Shown one piece after another: positions 50,403 through 58,895 of a stretch of DNA of 64,000 nucleotides. The notes below the pieces were generated by a model. The model saw nothing but the letters and a program-made list of their open reading frames with translations, had not been told where the DNA came from and searched no databases. The stretch comes from CAKZNE01 sp002695025 (GTDB taxonomy: Bacteria > Bacteroidota > Bacteroidia > Flavobacteriales > Schleiferiaceae). The position numbers were made by a program, and so were the translations under genes. How positions within the stretch are numbered: the stretch's first letter is position 1; each line of letters begins with the position of its first letter. Location: the NCBI GenBank assembly GCA_913043285.1, contig CAJWML010000002.1, positions 62,001 to 126,000 of the forward strand. The letters run 5' to 3'.

Positions 50403-51674
50403 ATGGAAAGAGACCAAGAAATTTTTGACCTGATCGCTGCCGAGAAAACACGCCAGACAGAGGGCATCGAACTCATTGCCTCAGAGAACTTTGTCAGTCA
50501 ACAGGTAATGGACGCTATGGGTTCGGTATTAACCAATAAATATGCAGAAGGCTTTCCCGGAAGACGTTATTACGGGGGCTGTGAAGTGGTGGATGAAGTG
50601 GAAACCCTGGCTATTGAACGTGCTAAGGTACTTTTTGGTGCAGAGTATGTGAATGTGCAACCTCACAGTGGCAGCCAGGCCAACGCAGCGGTTTTCCTTG
50701 CTTGCCTGAAGCTTGGGGACAAGATCATGGGTTTTGACCTTTCACACGGAGGGCATCTCACCCACGGCTCACCCGTAAACTTTTCCGGTAAATTATACGA
50801 AACTTCATTTTATGGCGTGGAGAAGGATACCGGCCGTATTGATTACGATAAACTGGAAGAAAGAGCTTTGGCGGAGAAACCGAACCTGATCATCTGTGGT
50901 GCGTCCGCCTATTCACGTGATATTGATTATGAACGGTTCAGGGCAGTGGCTGATAAAGTCGGGGCTCTCCTTATGGCCGATATATCTCACCCTTCCGGCC
51001 TTATTGCCAAAGGCCTGCTGAATGATCCGGTTCCTCATTGCCATATTGTTACCACCACCACTCATAAGACACTGCGTGGTCCCCGGGGCGGTATTATAAT
51101 GATCGGTAAGGATTTTGAGAATCCCTGGGGCGCTAAAACTCCGAAGGGAGCGGTAAAAATGATGAGTGCCATGATCGATTCGGCTGTATTTCCCGGTACA
51201 CAGGGAGGTCCGCTGGAACACGTTATTGCCGCTAAGGCCGTGGCTTTTGGTGAAGCCCTGAGCGATGCCTTTTTTGATTATACCCTTCAGGTACAGAAAA
51301 ATGCCAGAAAATTGGCACAGGCCCTGGTGGATAAGGGATATCACATTATAAGTGGTGGTACCGATAATCATTGTATGCTCATTGATCTGCGCAACAAGAA
51401 TATTACCGGCAAGGATGCTGAAAATGCCCTGGGCGAAGCAGATATCACGGTAAACAAGAATATGGTACCCTTTGACGATAAATCACCTTTTGTGACCAGC
51501 GGTATCCGGATTGGCACCGCAGCGGTTACCACCAGAGGCCTGAAAGAAGATGATATGGTGAAGATAGCCGATCTTATCGATCGGGTTATTGCGGATCATG
51601 AGAATGAAGACAAGCTGAACGGTATAAAGAAAGAGGTGAATGCTATGATGGGGCAATACCCATTGTTTGCCTGA
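50403..51674 (+). CDS. glyA: Serine hydroxymethyltransferase
   Basis: 423 residues. TEGIELIASENFVS, NKYAEGFPGRRYYGGCEVVD, VNVQPHSGSQANAAVF, DLSHGGHLTHG and TTTTHKTLRGPRGGIIM with the PLP Lys are present. Interconverts serine/glycine with tetrahydrofolate. ATG 50403 is the conserved start; the frame is open upstream to 50358 without similarity. Followed 13 bp later by terC on the same strand. Confidence 0.96.
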   Translation: MERDQEIFDLIAAEKTRQTEGIELIASENFVSQQVMDAMGSVLTNKYAEGFPGRRYYGGCEVVDEVETLAIERAKVLFGAEYVNVQPHSGSQANAAVFLACLKLGDKIMGFDLSHGGHLTHGSPVNFSGKLYETSFYGVEKDTGRIDYDKLEERALAEKPNLIICGASAYSRDIDYERFRAVADKVGALLMADISHPSGLIAKGLLNDPVPHCHIVTTTTHKTLRGPRGGIIMIGKDFENPWGAKTPKGAVKMMSAMIDSAVFPGTQGGPLEHVIAAKAVAFGEALSDAFFDYTLQVQKNARKLAQALVDKGYHIISGGTDNHCMLIDLRNKNITGKDAENALGEADITVNKNMVPFDDKSPFVTSGIRIGTAAVTTRGLKEDDMVKIADLIDRVIADHENEDKLNGIKKEVNAMMGQYPLFA

Positions 51675-51686
51675 TGAATTAGAATT

Positions 51687-52418
51687 ATGGAAATATTCCT
51701 GACCTCCGAAGCCTGGATAGCGCTTCTTACCCTGAGTTTACTGGAAATAGTTCTGGGTATTGACAATATCATCTTTATATCCATATTGACCAATAAATTA
51801 CCTGAAGCCAATCGTGCTAAAGCACGTTTTTCAGGTATTGCACTGGCTCTTGTCTTTCGGGTAGTAATGTTGCTGGGTATCACCTGGATCATCGGTTTTA
51901 CCGAACCACTTTTTGAAATATGGGAGCAAACTGTAACCGGCCGCGACCTGGTGCTTATTTTGGGTGGTTTGTTCCTGCTGGCCAAGAGTACCAGCGAGAT
52001 TCATCACAAAATTGACGGCCCGGGCAGGGAAGAGGATAAGAAGAAGCTGAGTAAAGTCAATAAGAGCTTTATCTCCATTATCCTCCAGATCGGCTTGCTG
52101 GATATTGTATTTTCCTTTGATTCCATTCTTACGGCCATTGGGATGACCGATGAGTTAATGATCATGATACTGGCCGTGGTGGTGTCTCTGGTAGTGATGT
52201 TGATCTTTGCCGGCAAGATTGCGGCTTTTATTGAAAAGTATCCTACCCTGCAGATACTCGCCCTGTCGTTCCTGATCCTGATTGGCTTTGTATTGATTGC
52301 GGACGGATTACACCAGCATATTTCCAAAGGTTATATCTATGCTGCGGTAGCATTCTCTCTGTTGGTAGAGGTCATTAATATCAACGTGCGGAAGAAGAGT
52401 GGGGAAGCCCAGAGTTGA
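51687..52418 (+). CDS. TerC family integral membrane protein
   Basis: 243 residues with seven helices. LLEIVLGIDNIIFISILTNKLP near the start and LLDIVFSFDSILTAIGMTD in the second half carry the paired Asp of TerC/YoaE-type proteins. Family members are linked to metal (Mn) export and to tellurite resistance; the specific role here is unknown. Follows glyA with a 12-bp gap; a bidirectional terminator follows. Confidence 0.9.
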   Translation: MEIFLTSEAWIALLTLSLLEIVLGIDNIIFISILTNKLPEANRAKARFSGIALALVFRVVMLLGITWIIGFTEPLFEIWEQTVTGRDLVLILGGLFLLAKSTSEIHHKIDGPGREEDKKKLSKVNKSFISIILQIGLLDIVFSFDSILTAIGMTDELMIMILAVVVSLVVMLIFAGKIAAFIEKYPTLQILALSFLILIGFVLIADGLHQHISKGYIYAAVAFSLLVEVININVRKKSGEAQS

Positions 52419-52470
52419 ATTTACAAAGAGAAATACGGTAACCCTCCAAAGGTCAATTGATCAAAAACAA

Positions 52471-52496
52471 AAAAGGCTCCCAGATGGGAGCCTTTT
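52471..52496. terminator. Bidirectional intrinsic terminator between terC and the T9SS protein
   Basis: AAAAGGCTCCCA (52471-52482) pairs perfectly with TGGGAGCCTTTT (52485-52496), flanked by A and T runs, between two converging genes. Confidence 0.92.
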
Positions 52497-52516
52497 TATA
52501 TAAGGACTGAAACGGA

Positions 52517-53542
52517 TTATTCTTTTATGAATACACCGTTCAATTGTTGTTTTTCACCAACTACCTGGTAAGTATAAGGGCCGGGAGCATAAGAGCTCAG
52601 GTCCAGTTCAAATTGACGGTCACCAGCATTAAAAGATTGCTCAGTGCGATATACTTCGCGACCGCTCATATCTTGGATAACCAGCGTAAGGTTGTTTTCG
52701 CTAGGAAGATCAAATTCAACGGTAGCACGGTCACGTGCGGGGTTAGGGTAGAAGTTCAGACCATTTCTGGAGATGAAGTTCTTATCAAGGCCAACATTTG
52801 AATTGTCAACAGCAGCCCAGATATGAGCTCCAATCTGTAGAGGTGCACCACCGATGGTGAATACGTTACCATATCCAGCCCATGCGGTATCGCTGAGGTG
52901 CATAATCGCTCCGGCACCACAACCGTTAGGAGTTGACAGAATAGAAAGAGTATCGGAACCATTGTCTACCTGTACAGTACCCCAGAAAGGAGCATTGATA
53001 CTATAAGGAGTAGCAAAGGCGAACTCGGTAATAAGATCACTAATTCCGGCAATGCCGTTAGTGTCATTTACATTGTCAAAAGCAACGGGCAGGGTGGTAG
53101 CAAGAGGAGCTGAACCAATACCGCCAGTAGTGTCATAAATGGCTGCGGTAAAAGAACCTTTTGAAGGGCCTTCATCTTTATAAGCTGTAAATACCAGCAG
53201 GCTATACACATCAACCTGATCTCCGTTAGTGTTTAATATCTGACCCACATCAGTGATAAGGTCACCCCAGCTTAGTTCAAAAGTACCCGTAATAATGTTG
53301 CCACCACTGCTGATAAAGGTGAAAGGGTTAGGGCAGCTACCAATTATAGGCAGAAGAGTATCAGTAACAGGCATTTTAAATTTAGAGGCACTAGCTACAT
53401 TATCAAAAGTGTAGGAAACACCAGATTCCTCAACTTCCATTGTCTGAAGATTGGAATTAGTGTTCAATTGAGGGATTTCCTGGGCTGATACAGCAAAAGA
53501 AGCTATAAGCCCCAGAGTAGGGAATAATAGTTTTTTCATCAT
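52517..53542 (-). CDS. Secreted protein with T9SS type A sorting domain
   Basis: 341 residues. Signal peptide (LFPTLGLIASFAVSAQ), a mid part that is Ser/Thr/Asp-rich without recognised catalytic motif, and a C-terminal type IX sorting domain (from about 258): LNFYPNPARDRATVEF, LVIQDMSGREVYR, FELDLSSYAPGPYTYQV. Secreted by the T9SS and probably surface-attached. Function of the passenger unknown. Shares a bidirectional terminator with terC. Confidence 0.82.
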   Translation of the reverse strand: MMKKLLFPTLGLIASFAVSAQEIPQLNTNSNLQTMEVEESGVSYTFDNVASASKFKMPVTDTLLPIIGSCPNPFTFISSGGNIITGTFELSWGDLITDVGQILNTNGDQVDVYSLLVFTAYKDEGPSKGSFTAAIYDTTGGIGSAPLATTLPVAFDNVNDTNGIAGISDLITEFAFATPYSINAPFWGTVQVDNGSDTLSILSTPNGCGAGAIMHLSDTAWAGYGNVFTIGGAPLQIGAHIWAAVDNSNVGLDKNFISRNGLNFYPNPARDRATVEFDLPSENNLTLVIQDMSGREVYRTEQSFNAGDRQFELDLSSYAPGPYTYQVVGEKQQLNGVFIKE

Positions 53543-53581
53543 TAATAATGGTTTTCGTTACGAATAATTCTCACAAAACTA

Positions 53582-53610
53582 AAAAAGCGAGTTTAAAAAA
53601 CCCGCTTTTT
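53582..53610 (-). terminator. Terminator after the flavobacterial lipoprotein gene
   Basis: Minus strand: AAAAAGCG...CGCTTTTT with an inner GTTT/AAAC pairing and one mismatch, T-run at the end. Confidence 0.65.
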
Positions 53611-53674
53611 CTATGGCTTTAACTATTAAAACTTAGAACCGAATTAGTAAACGGTTGAAAGAGAGCACTCAAAC

Positions 53675-54529
53675 TTATTCGGTAAGTGTGAAAGTGCGGC
53701 TTACGCTGGTCATGTCACCGGCCACCAGGCTGCCCTTGGCATCTACCAGTTCCAACTTAATAGTATTTTCACCCATGGGCATGCCTTCAACGATATAAGG
53801 TTGCCAGGTGTCAAATTCAAAGGCTTTACCGTTGATGGTAGCTTTCACTGAGTAACCGTTGGGCTTCAACTCTGCATTTACCAGGAAGAAGTCCAGTAAT
53901 ACCTTTTGGGCATCCTGCCCTTTGTACTCGCCTTTGGGGCGGCTGTAAAACAGCATAGGCTGATTAAGATCGCTCTTTTTCATATCGCCCTTGCCATTGT
54001 CACCGGTGGTGAACTGGAATACTTTATAAGAGTTGGGATTCTTAACACTTTCGTGGTACGAACGGGAAAGGAAAGCAATAGCCACGTGATGACCAGCTTC
54101 AACATCCATGCTAAAGTCCGGCTCGTAATGCGCAGAATAAGGACCATTATCTATAATAAGGTGGATGTGCTGACCCTTATCCGAATTGGCCAGCCTTTTG
54201 TCAGTGGCATCAGCAGTCTGGATCCCCAATTCGTAATCCTTTACGTCAAAATCAAAAGAAACCTTGGTTCCCTGAATGCTTGCATCGCTTGTGGGTGATT
54301 TCATTTCCAGAGATGAGTTCTCATAAGCTATGGACTGCGGGGCCGGGTAAATCTTGAGTCCGTCCCGCTCATAACTTTCAGGAGCATCGTTTTCCGGTTC
54401 CATGGTGGCCGCTGAAGCGGAGTCTTTTTTGTCCAGGTCAACAGCGTCTGTGTTTCGTTCAGAAGTATTGTTACAGGCAGTCATAATGCCCAGGCTTACA
54501 ATACTGCTGATAATTAGGTGCTTTTTCAT
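53675..54529 (-). CDS. Conserved flavobacterial lipoprotein of unknown function
   Basis: 284 residues. Lipoprotein signal with lipobox MTAC (Cys about 19). After an acidic linker the mature domain holds two similar halves of beta-strands: VSFDFDVKDYELGIQTADA, KGQHIHLIIDNGPYSAHY, HHVAIAFLSRSYHES, PMLFYSRPKGEYKG and a final VSRTFTLTE strand. Proteins of this look are common in flavobacteria; some are labelled phosphopeptide-binding, for which the sequence itself gives no proof. Monocistronic, with a terminator. Confidence 0.65.
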   Translation of the reverse strand: MKKHLIISSIVSLGIMTACNNTSERNTDAVDLDKKDSASAATMEPENDAPESYERDGLKIYPAPQSIAYENSSLEMKSPTSDASIQGTKVSFDFDVKDYELGIQTADATDKRLANSDKGQHIHLIIDNGPYSAHYEPDFSMDVEAGHHVAIAFLSRSYHESVKNPNSYKVFQFTTGDNGKGDMKKSDLNQPMLFYSRPKGEYKGQDAQKVLLDFFLVNAELKPNGYSVKATINGKAFEFDTWQPYIVEGMPMGENTIKLELVDAKGSLVAGDMTSVSRTFTLTE

Positions 54530-54586
54530 AATGATCGATTTTTTAACAAAAGGGTTAATCAGTTCAAAGGTTCATAAAAAGTCAAT

Positions 54587-54615
54587 AAAAAAAGCCCCGC
54601 AACGGGGCTTTTTTA
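54587..54615 (-). terminator. Intrinsic terminator of ssb
   Basis: AAAAAAGCCCCG / CGGGGCTTTTTT perfect stem, 3-nt loop (54600-54602); lies 20 bp past the ssb stop on the minus strand. Confidence 0.9.
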
Positions 54616-54634
54616 CTTCAGGTCTAAAATTATC

Positions 54635-54973
54635 TTAAGCTTTGGCGCCAAGAAGAAGGATTTCATTGACCACCACTTCGGTAACGTAGCGTTTTTCACC
54701 GTTGGCAGCTTCGTAATTGCGGGTAACCAATTTACCTTCAATCCCGATCTCTTTTCCTTTACGCACATATTTTTCCATAAGGTCAGCGGTTTTACCCCAT
54801 GCCACCAGACTATGCCATTGTGTATCGGTTATTTTTTCACCCTTGGCATTCTTATAACTTTCATTGGTGGCCAGGGCAACCTTGGCCAGTTTGTTACCAT
54901 TTTCAAGAACCTTTACTTCAGGGTCCATACCAGGGTTGCCGATCAACTGCACACGATTTCTTAAATGATTCAT
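54635..54973 (-). CDS. ssb: Single-stranded DNA-binding protein
   Basis: 112 residues, one OB fold: MNHLRNRVQLIGNPGMDPEV, VALATNESYKNAKGEKI, TQWHSLVAWGKTADLMEKYV and IEGKLVTRNY. Shorter than the E. coli protein: the flexible linker and acidic DDDIPF-type tail that recruits repair partners are absent, so this may be a secondary SSB, with a longer paralogue expected elsewhere. Its upstream side holds phased GTTT repeats shared with the divergent zinc-ribbon gene. Confidence 0.9.
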   Translation of the reverse strand: MNHLRNRVQLIGNPGMDPEVKVLENGNKLAKVALATNESYKNAKGEKITDTQWHSLVAWGKTADLMEKYVRKGKEIGIEGKLVTRNYEAANGEKRYVTEVVVNEILLLGAKA

Positions 54974-55075
54974 AGTAGTAAGATTTAAAGTTTAATGGTC
55001 AGCGGTTTTTCCGATTGACAAGGCAAAGATGAGGAGTGGGGTATAGGGTACTCGGTTTTGAAACACTTACTGTTC

Positions 55076-55114
55076 GTTTAACTTTCGTTTGTAAACGTTT
55101 GTAAGTGTTTACAA
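55076..55114. promoter_or_regulatory. Phased GTTT repeats in the divergent ssb promoter region
   Basis: GTTTAACT (55076), GTTTGTAA (55087), GTTTGTAA (55097) and GTTTACAA (55107) recur every 10-11 bp, and TGTAAAC (55090-55096) forms an inverted repeat with GTTTACA (55107-55113). Candidate operator between ssb and the zinc-ribbon gene. Confidence 0.4.
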
Positions 55115-55151
55115 TCAGATAAATTTATATATTTGATTAAATATCAATACG

Positions 55152-55517
55152 ATGGAAAAATTTTGCCTCGAATGTGGTGAGCCGATAAAAGGGCGCCAGG
55201 ATAAGAAATTTTGTGGGGACAGCTGCCGGAACTCCTACAATAACCGTCAGAATAAGACAGTAAATAACCTGGTTCGCAACATCAACCGTGTGTTAAATAA
55301 GAATCGCAGGATACTGTCAGAACTGAACCCCTACGGAAAATCCAAAACCACCCGGGACGTACTAATAGGTAAAGGCTTTGACTTTAATCATTTTACCGGC
55401 ATCTATGAAACCCGCAAAGGTGGACGTTATTACTTTGTTTATGATCAAGGCTATATTCTCCTGGATGATAACCAGCTGGCCCTGGTGGTAAAGCAGGATT
55501 ATGTGGACCAGAAGTAG
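55152..55517 (+). CDS. Small zinc-ribbon protein
   Basis: 121 residues. The N terminus is a four-Cys zinc ribbon: FCLECGEPIKGRQDKKFCGDSC (CxxC...CxxxxC), like DUF2116-type treble-clef domains. The rest is Asn/Arg/Lys-rich with helical NLVRNINRVLNKNRRIL and a strand region FDFNHFTGIYETRKGGRYYF. No catalytic motif. A TATATTTG box lies upstream. It is common next to other genes in flavobacteria; role unknown. Divergent from ssb. Confidence 0.75.
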   Translation: MEKFCLECGEPIKGRQDKKFCGDSCRNSYNNRQNKTVNNLVRNINRVLNKNRRILSELNPYGKSKTTRDVLIGKGFDFNHFTGIYETRKGGRYYFVYDQGYILLDDNQLALVVKQDYVDQK

Positions 55518-55558
55518 CTGCTGCCTGAAAAGTAGTATCCTTGTGCCACAATCCATCT

Positions 55559-57571
55559 ATGAAAACTAAAGCGTTCCACTGGTTCATTTTTGTGGCTTCC
55601 GTATTGGCGCTGGCCTGGTATTATGATTATCCGCACTGGATAATGCAGCCTCCCCAGTCCATTCATAACTGGCGTCAGGCCGATTGCGCATCGCTTACCC
55701 TCAATTACTACCAACAGGACCTTCCTTTTAATCAGCCTCAAACCCATGGTATGGTGAGTGACGGTGGCACCAGTTCCAAAAATGCGCCTAGTGAGATACC
55801 GCTTTATTATTGGGGAGTGGGGCAGTTATACCGCATTTTTGGTCCTCATGAAGCCTTATTGAGAGGTTTAAATACGCTGCTCTTTCTCTCGGGTATTTGC
55901 GGGTTGATGTGGGGCATCTTTCGTTTGTCGGGAAGCTTATTGTGGAGTGTTGCTTTTGGTCTTCTTCCTTTTCTCTCCCCGGTGCTGGTTTATTACGGTT
56001 CCAACTACCTTACGAACGCTCCTTCTCTGGGGATGGCCTTGTGGGCCATGAGTTTCCTGGTGCTTTTTATAAAAACCGGTAGCCGCAAATACTGGTGGCG
56101 AGCCGTATTATTTTACTTGCTGGCCGGAAGTTTTAAGCTGCCGGGCCTTTTTCTCTTCTTCAGTGTGGGAGGGACCCTTGTCCTTTCGTGGCTCGTTCCC
56201 CGTTTTAGGATCCCATACCTCAGGTGGAAGGATTATTTTTTGGCTGCCGCCCTTGTACTACTGCCCCTGGTGATGTGGGTAGGATATGCCAACCACTATA
56301 ATGCAGAACACCAAACCGTCTATTTCTCTACCACTACCTTTCCTATATGGAAGTACACCTGGCCAGAAATAGGTAGCATGGTACGGCAAATGGCTGCTAA
56401 CTGGGCGCAACAGTATTTTCATCCGCTTACCTATCTCTTACTTATTTTTTTTCTGCTGTACACCTTCGTCAGGAGAAAACACGTAAGACAAAGTTATCTT
56501 GCCCTGTTACTGGTGCTCCTGCCTGGTTTGCTTCTTTATTTCCTGCTTCAGTTCTTCACTTTTGTGGATCACGACTACTATGTAATCAACATGTTTATTC
56601 TTCCGTGCTTACTGGTGGTGATCATAACGGATTATCTGGCTGCCTGGAAGCCGCAACTGATGCGATCAGGCTTGATGAAAGTGGCCTTGGTGCTGTTTGT
56701 GACGGGTAATGCCATATACGCGCGGGAGCAACTGGAGTTCCGCTACGAGGAATACCCCAATAGTTTTCGTCAGGATCGGCCACTGCTCTACGAACCGGGT
56801 ACAATAAACTGGCTGGACAGCCTGGGTGTAGGTCTGGACGATACCATCATTTTCGTCCCGGATTTCAGCAATACCAGTCTTTACCTGCTCAACCGCTATG
56901 GCTGGACCAACGGAAAGATGGTCTTTAAGGATTCCACACGGAACCTGTACTTTAACCAGGACAAGGAAGGAGTAAGACGGTCTATTGCCCTGGGAGCTGA
57001 ATATCTCTTAGTATATGGCACTGCTAAGCTCCATGAACTGGAATACCTGCATCCCTTTGAGAAGCATCTTAGCGGGCAAAAGGACGAACTGTATGTGTTT
57101 GACCTGCGGGACACCACCCGTAATTTTGACCTCTCCAAAGGAGAACCGTTAATTTCCCAAAGCTTTGATTTTGAAGACAAGCTTCCCCCGGGTTTGTCTC
57201 GAGACCAGCTGACTTCGGGTTTTGCACTTTCCGGGGAGCAATCGGTAAACGCCCTGGGCATGCCTTATTGCGGGGGGCTATCCTTCCACGATATTACAAA
57301 AGGCATGTTGGTGGAAGTAAAGGTTTGGATCCGCAAGGAGACCACCGATAGGGTGGTGCCCGTCATTCAGAGTGAAAAAGCCGGGTTGGTATTTCAACAG
57401 GAAGAAAGGACCGTAGAGAAGAAGGGGGAATGGGTCTGTTATTTCCAGAGCTATATTGTTGAGGAAGACGTGGTGCCCGATGGAATTAAGATTTTCATTT
57501 GGAACCCGGCCGAAAAACAGGCCTATTATGATGATTACCAAATCCGGGTTTACCGCCCCGCCTACCAGTAA
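55559..57571 (+). CDS. Large polytopic membrane protein, glycosyltransferase-like (PMT/ArnT type)
   Basis: About 670 residues, from ATG 55559. Roughly the first 400 residues have 10-12 membrane helices; IHNWRQADCASLTLNYYQ in the first loop holds the Arg-x-x-Asp (RQAD) of the GT-C superfamily near an acidic residue. The C-terminal about 250 residues form a soluble domain with a beta-sandwich look at the end. GT-C enzymes transfer sugars from lipid carriers in the envelope. Substrate unknown; the assignment is by overall layout. Confidence 0.65.
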   Translation: MKTKAFHWFIFVASVLALAWYYDYPHWIMQPPQSIHNWRQADCASLTLNYYQQDLPFNQPQTHGMVSDGGTSSKNAPSEIPLYYWGVGQLYRIFGPHEALLRGLNTLLFLSGICGLMWGIFRLSGSLLWSVAFGLLPFLSPVLVYYGSNYLTNAPSLGMALWAMSFLVLFIKTGSRKYWWRAVLFYLLAGSFKLPGLFLFFSVGGTLVLSWLVPRFRIPYLRWKDYFLAAALVLLPLVMWVGYANHYNAEHQTVYFSTTTFPIWKYTWPEIGSMVRQMAANWAQQYFHPLTYLLLIFFLLYTFVRRKHVRQSYLALLLVLLPGLLLYFLLQFFTFVDHDYYVINMFILPCLLVVIITDYLAAWKPQLMRSGLMKVALVLFVTGNAIYAREQLEFRYEEYPNSFRQDRPLLYEPGTINWLDSLGVGLDDTIIFVPDFSNTSLYLLNRYGWTNGKMVFKDSTRNLYFNQDKEGVRRSIALGAEYLLVYGTAKLHELEYLHPFEKHLSGQKDELYVFDLRDTTRNFDLSKGEPLISQSFDFEDKLPPGLSRDQLTSGFALSGEQSVNALGMPYCGGLSFHDITKGMLVEVKVWIRKETTDRVVPVIQSEKAGLVFQQEERTVEKKGEWVCYFQSYIVEEDVVPDGIKIFIWNPAEKQAYYDDYQIRVYRPAYQ

Positions 57572-57796
57572 AATTCCTGCTTACCGTCCCACCTTCTTTT
57601 CAATTGTCGGGTGTAGATGCTCGTTCAACTAAAAAATTTTACGGATTCAGCAGGTATCAATTTATTTGGCATCTTTACTTGATCGATCAGTTATTCTGTT
57701 CGCCTTCTCTACAAAAAGTGCAAACAGTTTATCGTATAGATTTAATTAGATCTTAGTGGTTTTCTGGTCAGCCACTAAGCTCGTTTTTGATCGAAT

Positions 57797-58171
57797 ATGG
57801 AAGAACAGGAAGTACAGTCATTGCTGACTTGTATTAATAGTAACCTGGAATACTTTCCCCTTACATGGGATTATAGGCTGCAGTTTACCATTGGCTTTTT
57901 CGGTGGTCCACAACTTCGTTTCGAGTTGGATTCTGAAAAGATGTACAATCTTATCCTGGCTAATGCCCAGGATGAAATGATCATACCTATCCATACCAAA
58001 ACCAATAACTTCCTGTACATTCATCACCTGTATTCCGAAATACAGAAGATCACCAATAAAAGTATCTATCAGCAACTGCTCAATTCTACCGAGTGTGTTA
58101 CTATAATGACGCAAAACCTGGGAGAGATCATAGACCCTTTTCTGGAAAAATACGCGGTTAATAAAAGTTAA
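57797..58171 (+). CDS. Hypothetical cytosolic protein
   Basis: 124 residues, no signal peptide or membrane helix. Begins MEEQEVQSLLTCINSNLEYF; central strand-rich part LRFELDSEKMYNLIL; helical end LLNSTECVTIMTQNLGEII. No family recognised. It is separated from the glycosyltransferase-like gene by 225 bp in which nothing else was found, and it precedes the DUF1361 gene by 70 bp. Confidence 0.55.
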   Translation: MEEQEVQSLLTCINSNLEYFPLTWDYRLQFTIGFFGGPQLRFELDSEKMYNLILANAQDEMIIPIHTKTNNFLYIHHLYSEIQKITNKSIYQQLLNSTECVTIMTQNLGEIIDPFLEKYAVNKS

Positions 58172-58241
58172 AATCCTGCTAAATCTCTTTCTCAGTATAG
58201 GTAATGGCTTTGTCTGGCGTTAAGGATAAAACCTTTTGGCT

Positions 58242-58895
58242 ATGCTAAGACCTGTTCACTCTCATCGTGCACTTATTGTTTCGCTGTTGCTGAGTTTATT
58301 GTTCGTCACCTTTCGGGTGTTTTATTTCAGGGAAGGACTTTTTCTCTTCCTGGTATGGAACCTTTTTCTGGCAGCTATTCCCTATGCAATGGCTTTGTGG
58401 GTAGAGAGCAGGCGTTTACGCGGACGGGTAGCCGGTCTTTTGCTTTGTGTACTTTTTCTTCCCAACGCCCCCTATATGATAACCGACTTGTTTCACCTGC
58501 GTTGGCATGGGGCAGAATCCATCTGGTTTGATACGCTTTTGATAGCATCCTTTGCCTGGAATGGGTTACTCCTGTTCTTTTATACGCTTCGTAAGCTAGA
58601 GCATGTATTCATGCAGAGCTGGCATGCTCTCCTTCGGTTCGGTAGTGTTTTTATACTCAGCGCTTTGAGTAGTTATGGGATCTACATAGGCCGTTACCTG
58701 CGCTTTAACAGCTGGGATGTGCTCACCAAACCTTCTTTACTGATCCGGGAGATAGGAGGGCATATACTCCATCCTTTTGATCACCCCCGTACCTGGAGCA
58801 TGACGGTAGCCTACGCCCTTTTTCTGCTCATAGCCTATTACAACTTTAACCCTTCCCAAAGGGAGTCCGTAACTACTGCATCAACAGGTCAATGA
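58242..58895 (+). CDS. DUF1361 membrane protein
   Basis: About 217 residues, six or seven hydrophobic helices. The DUF1361 hallmark LCVLFLPNAPYMITDLFHL (about 67-85) is clear, with SSYGIYIGRYLRFNSWD later. Family function unknown. ATG 58242 is chosen over the TTG at 58236. Its 3' end overlaps the convergent ftcD gene by 23 bp. Confidence 0.88.
   Translation: MLRPVHSHRALIVSLLLSLLFVTFRVFYFREGLFLFLVWNLFLAAIPYAMALWVESRRLRGRVAGLLLCVLFLPNAPYMITDLFHLRWHGAESIWFDTLLIASFAWNGLLLFFYTLRKLEHVFMQSWHALLRFGSVFILSALSSYGIYIGRYLRFNSWDVLTKPSLLIREIGGHILHPFDHPRTWSMTVAYALFLLIAYYNFNPSQRESVTTASTGQ

Noticed and set aside
51687..52418. Tellurite-resistance operon from the TerC protein
   Set aside because: TerC is alone without TerA, B, D or E, and TerC-family proteins commonly act in metal homeostasis.
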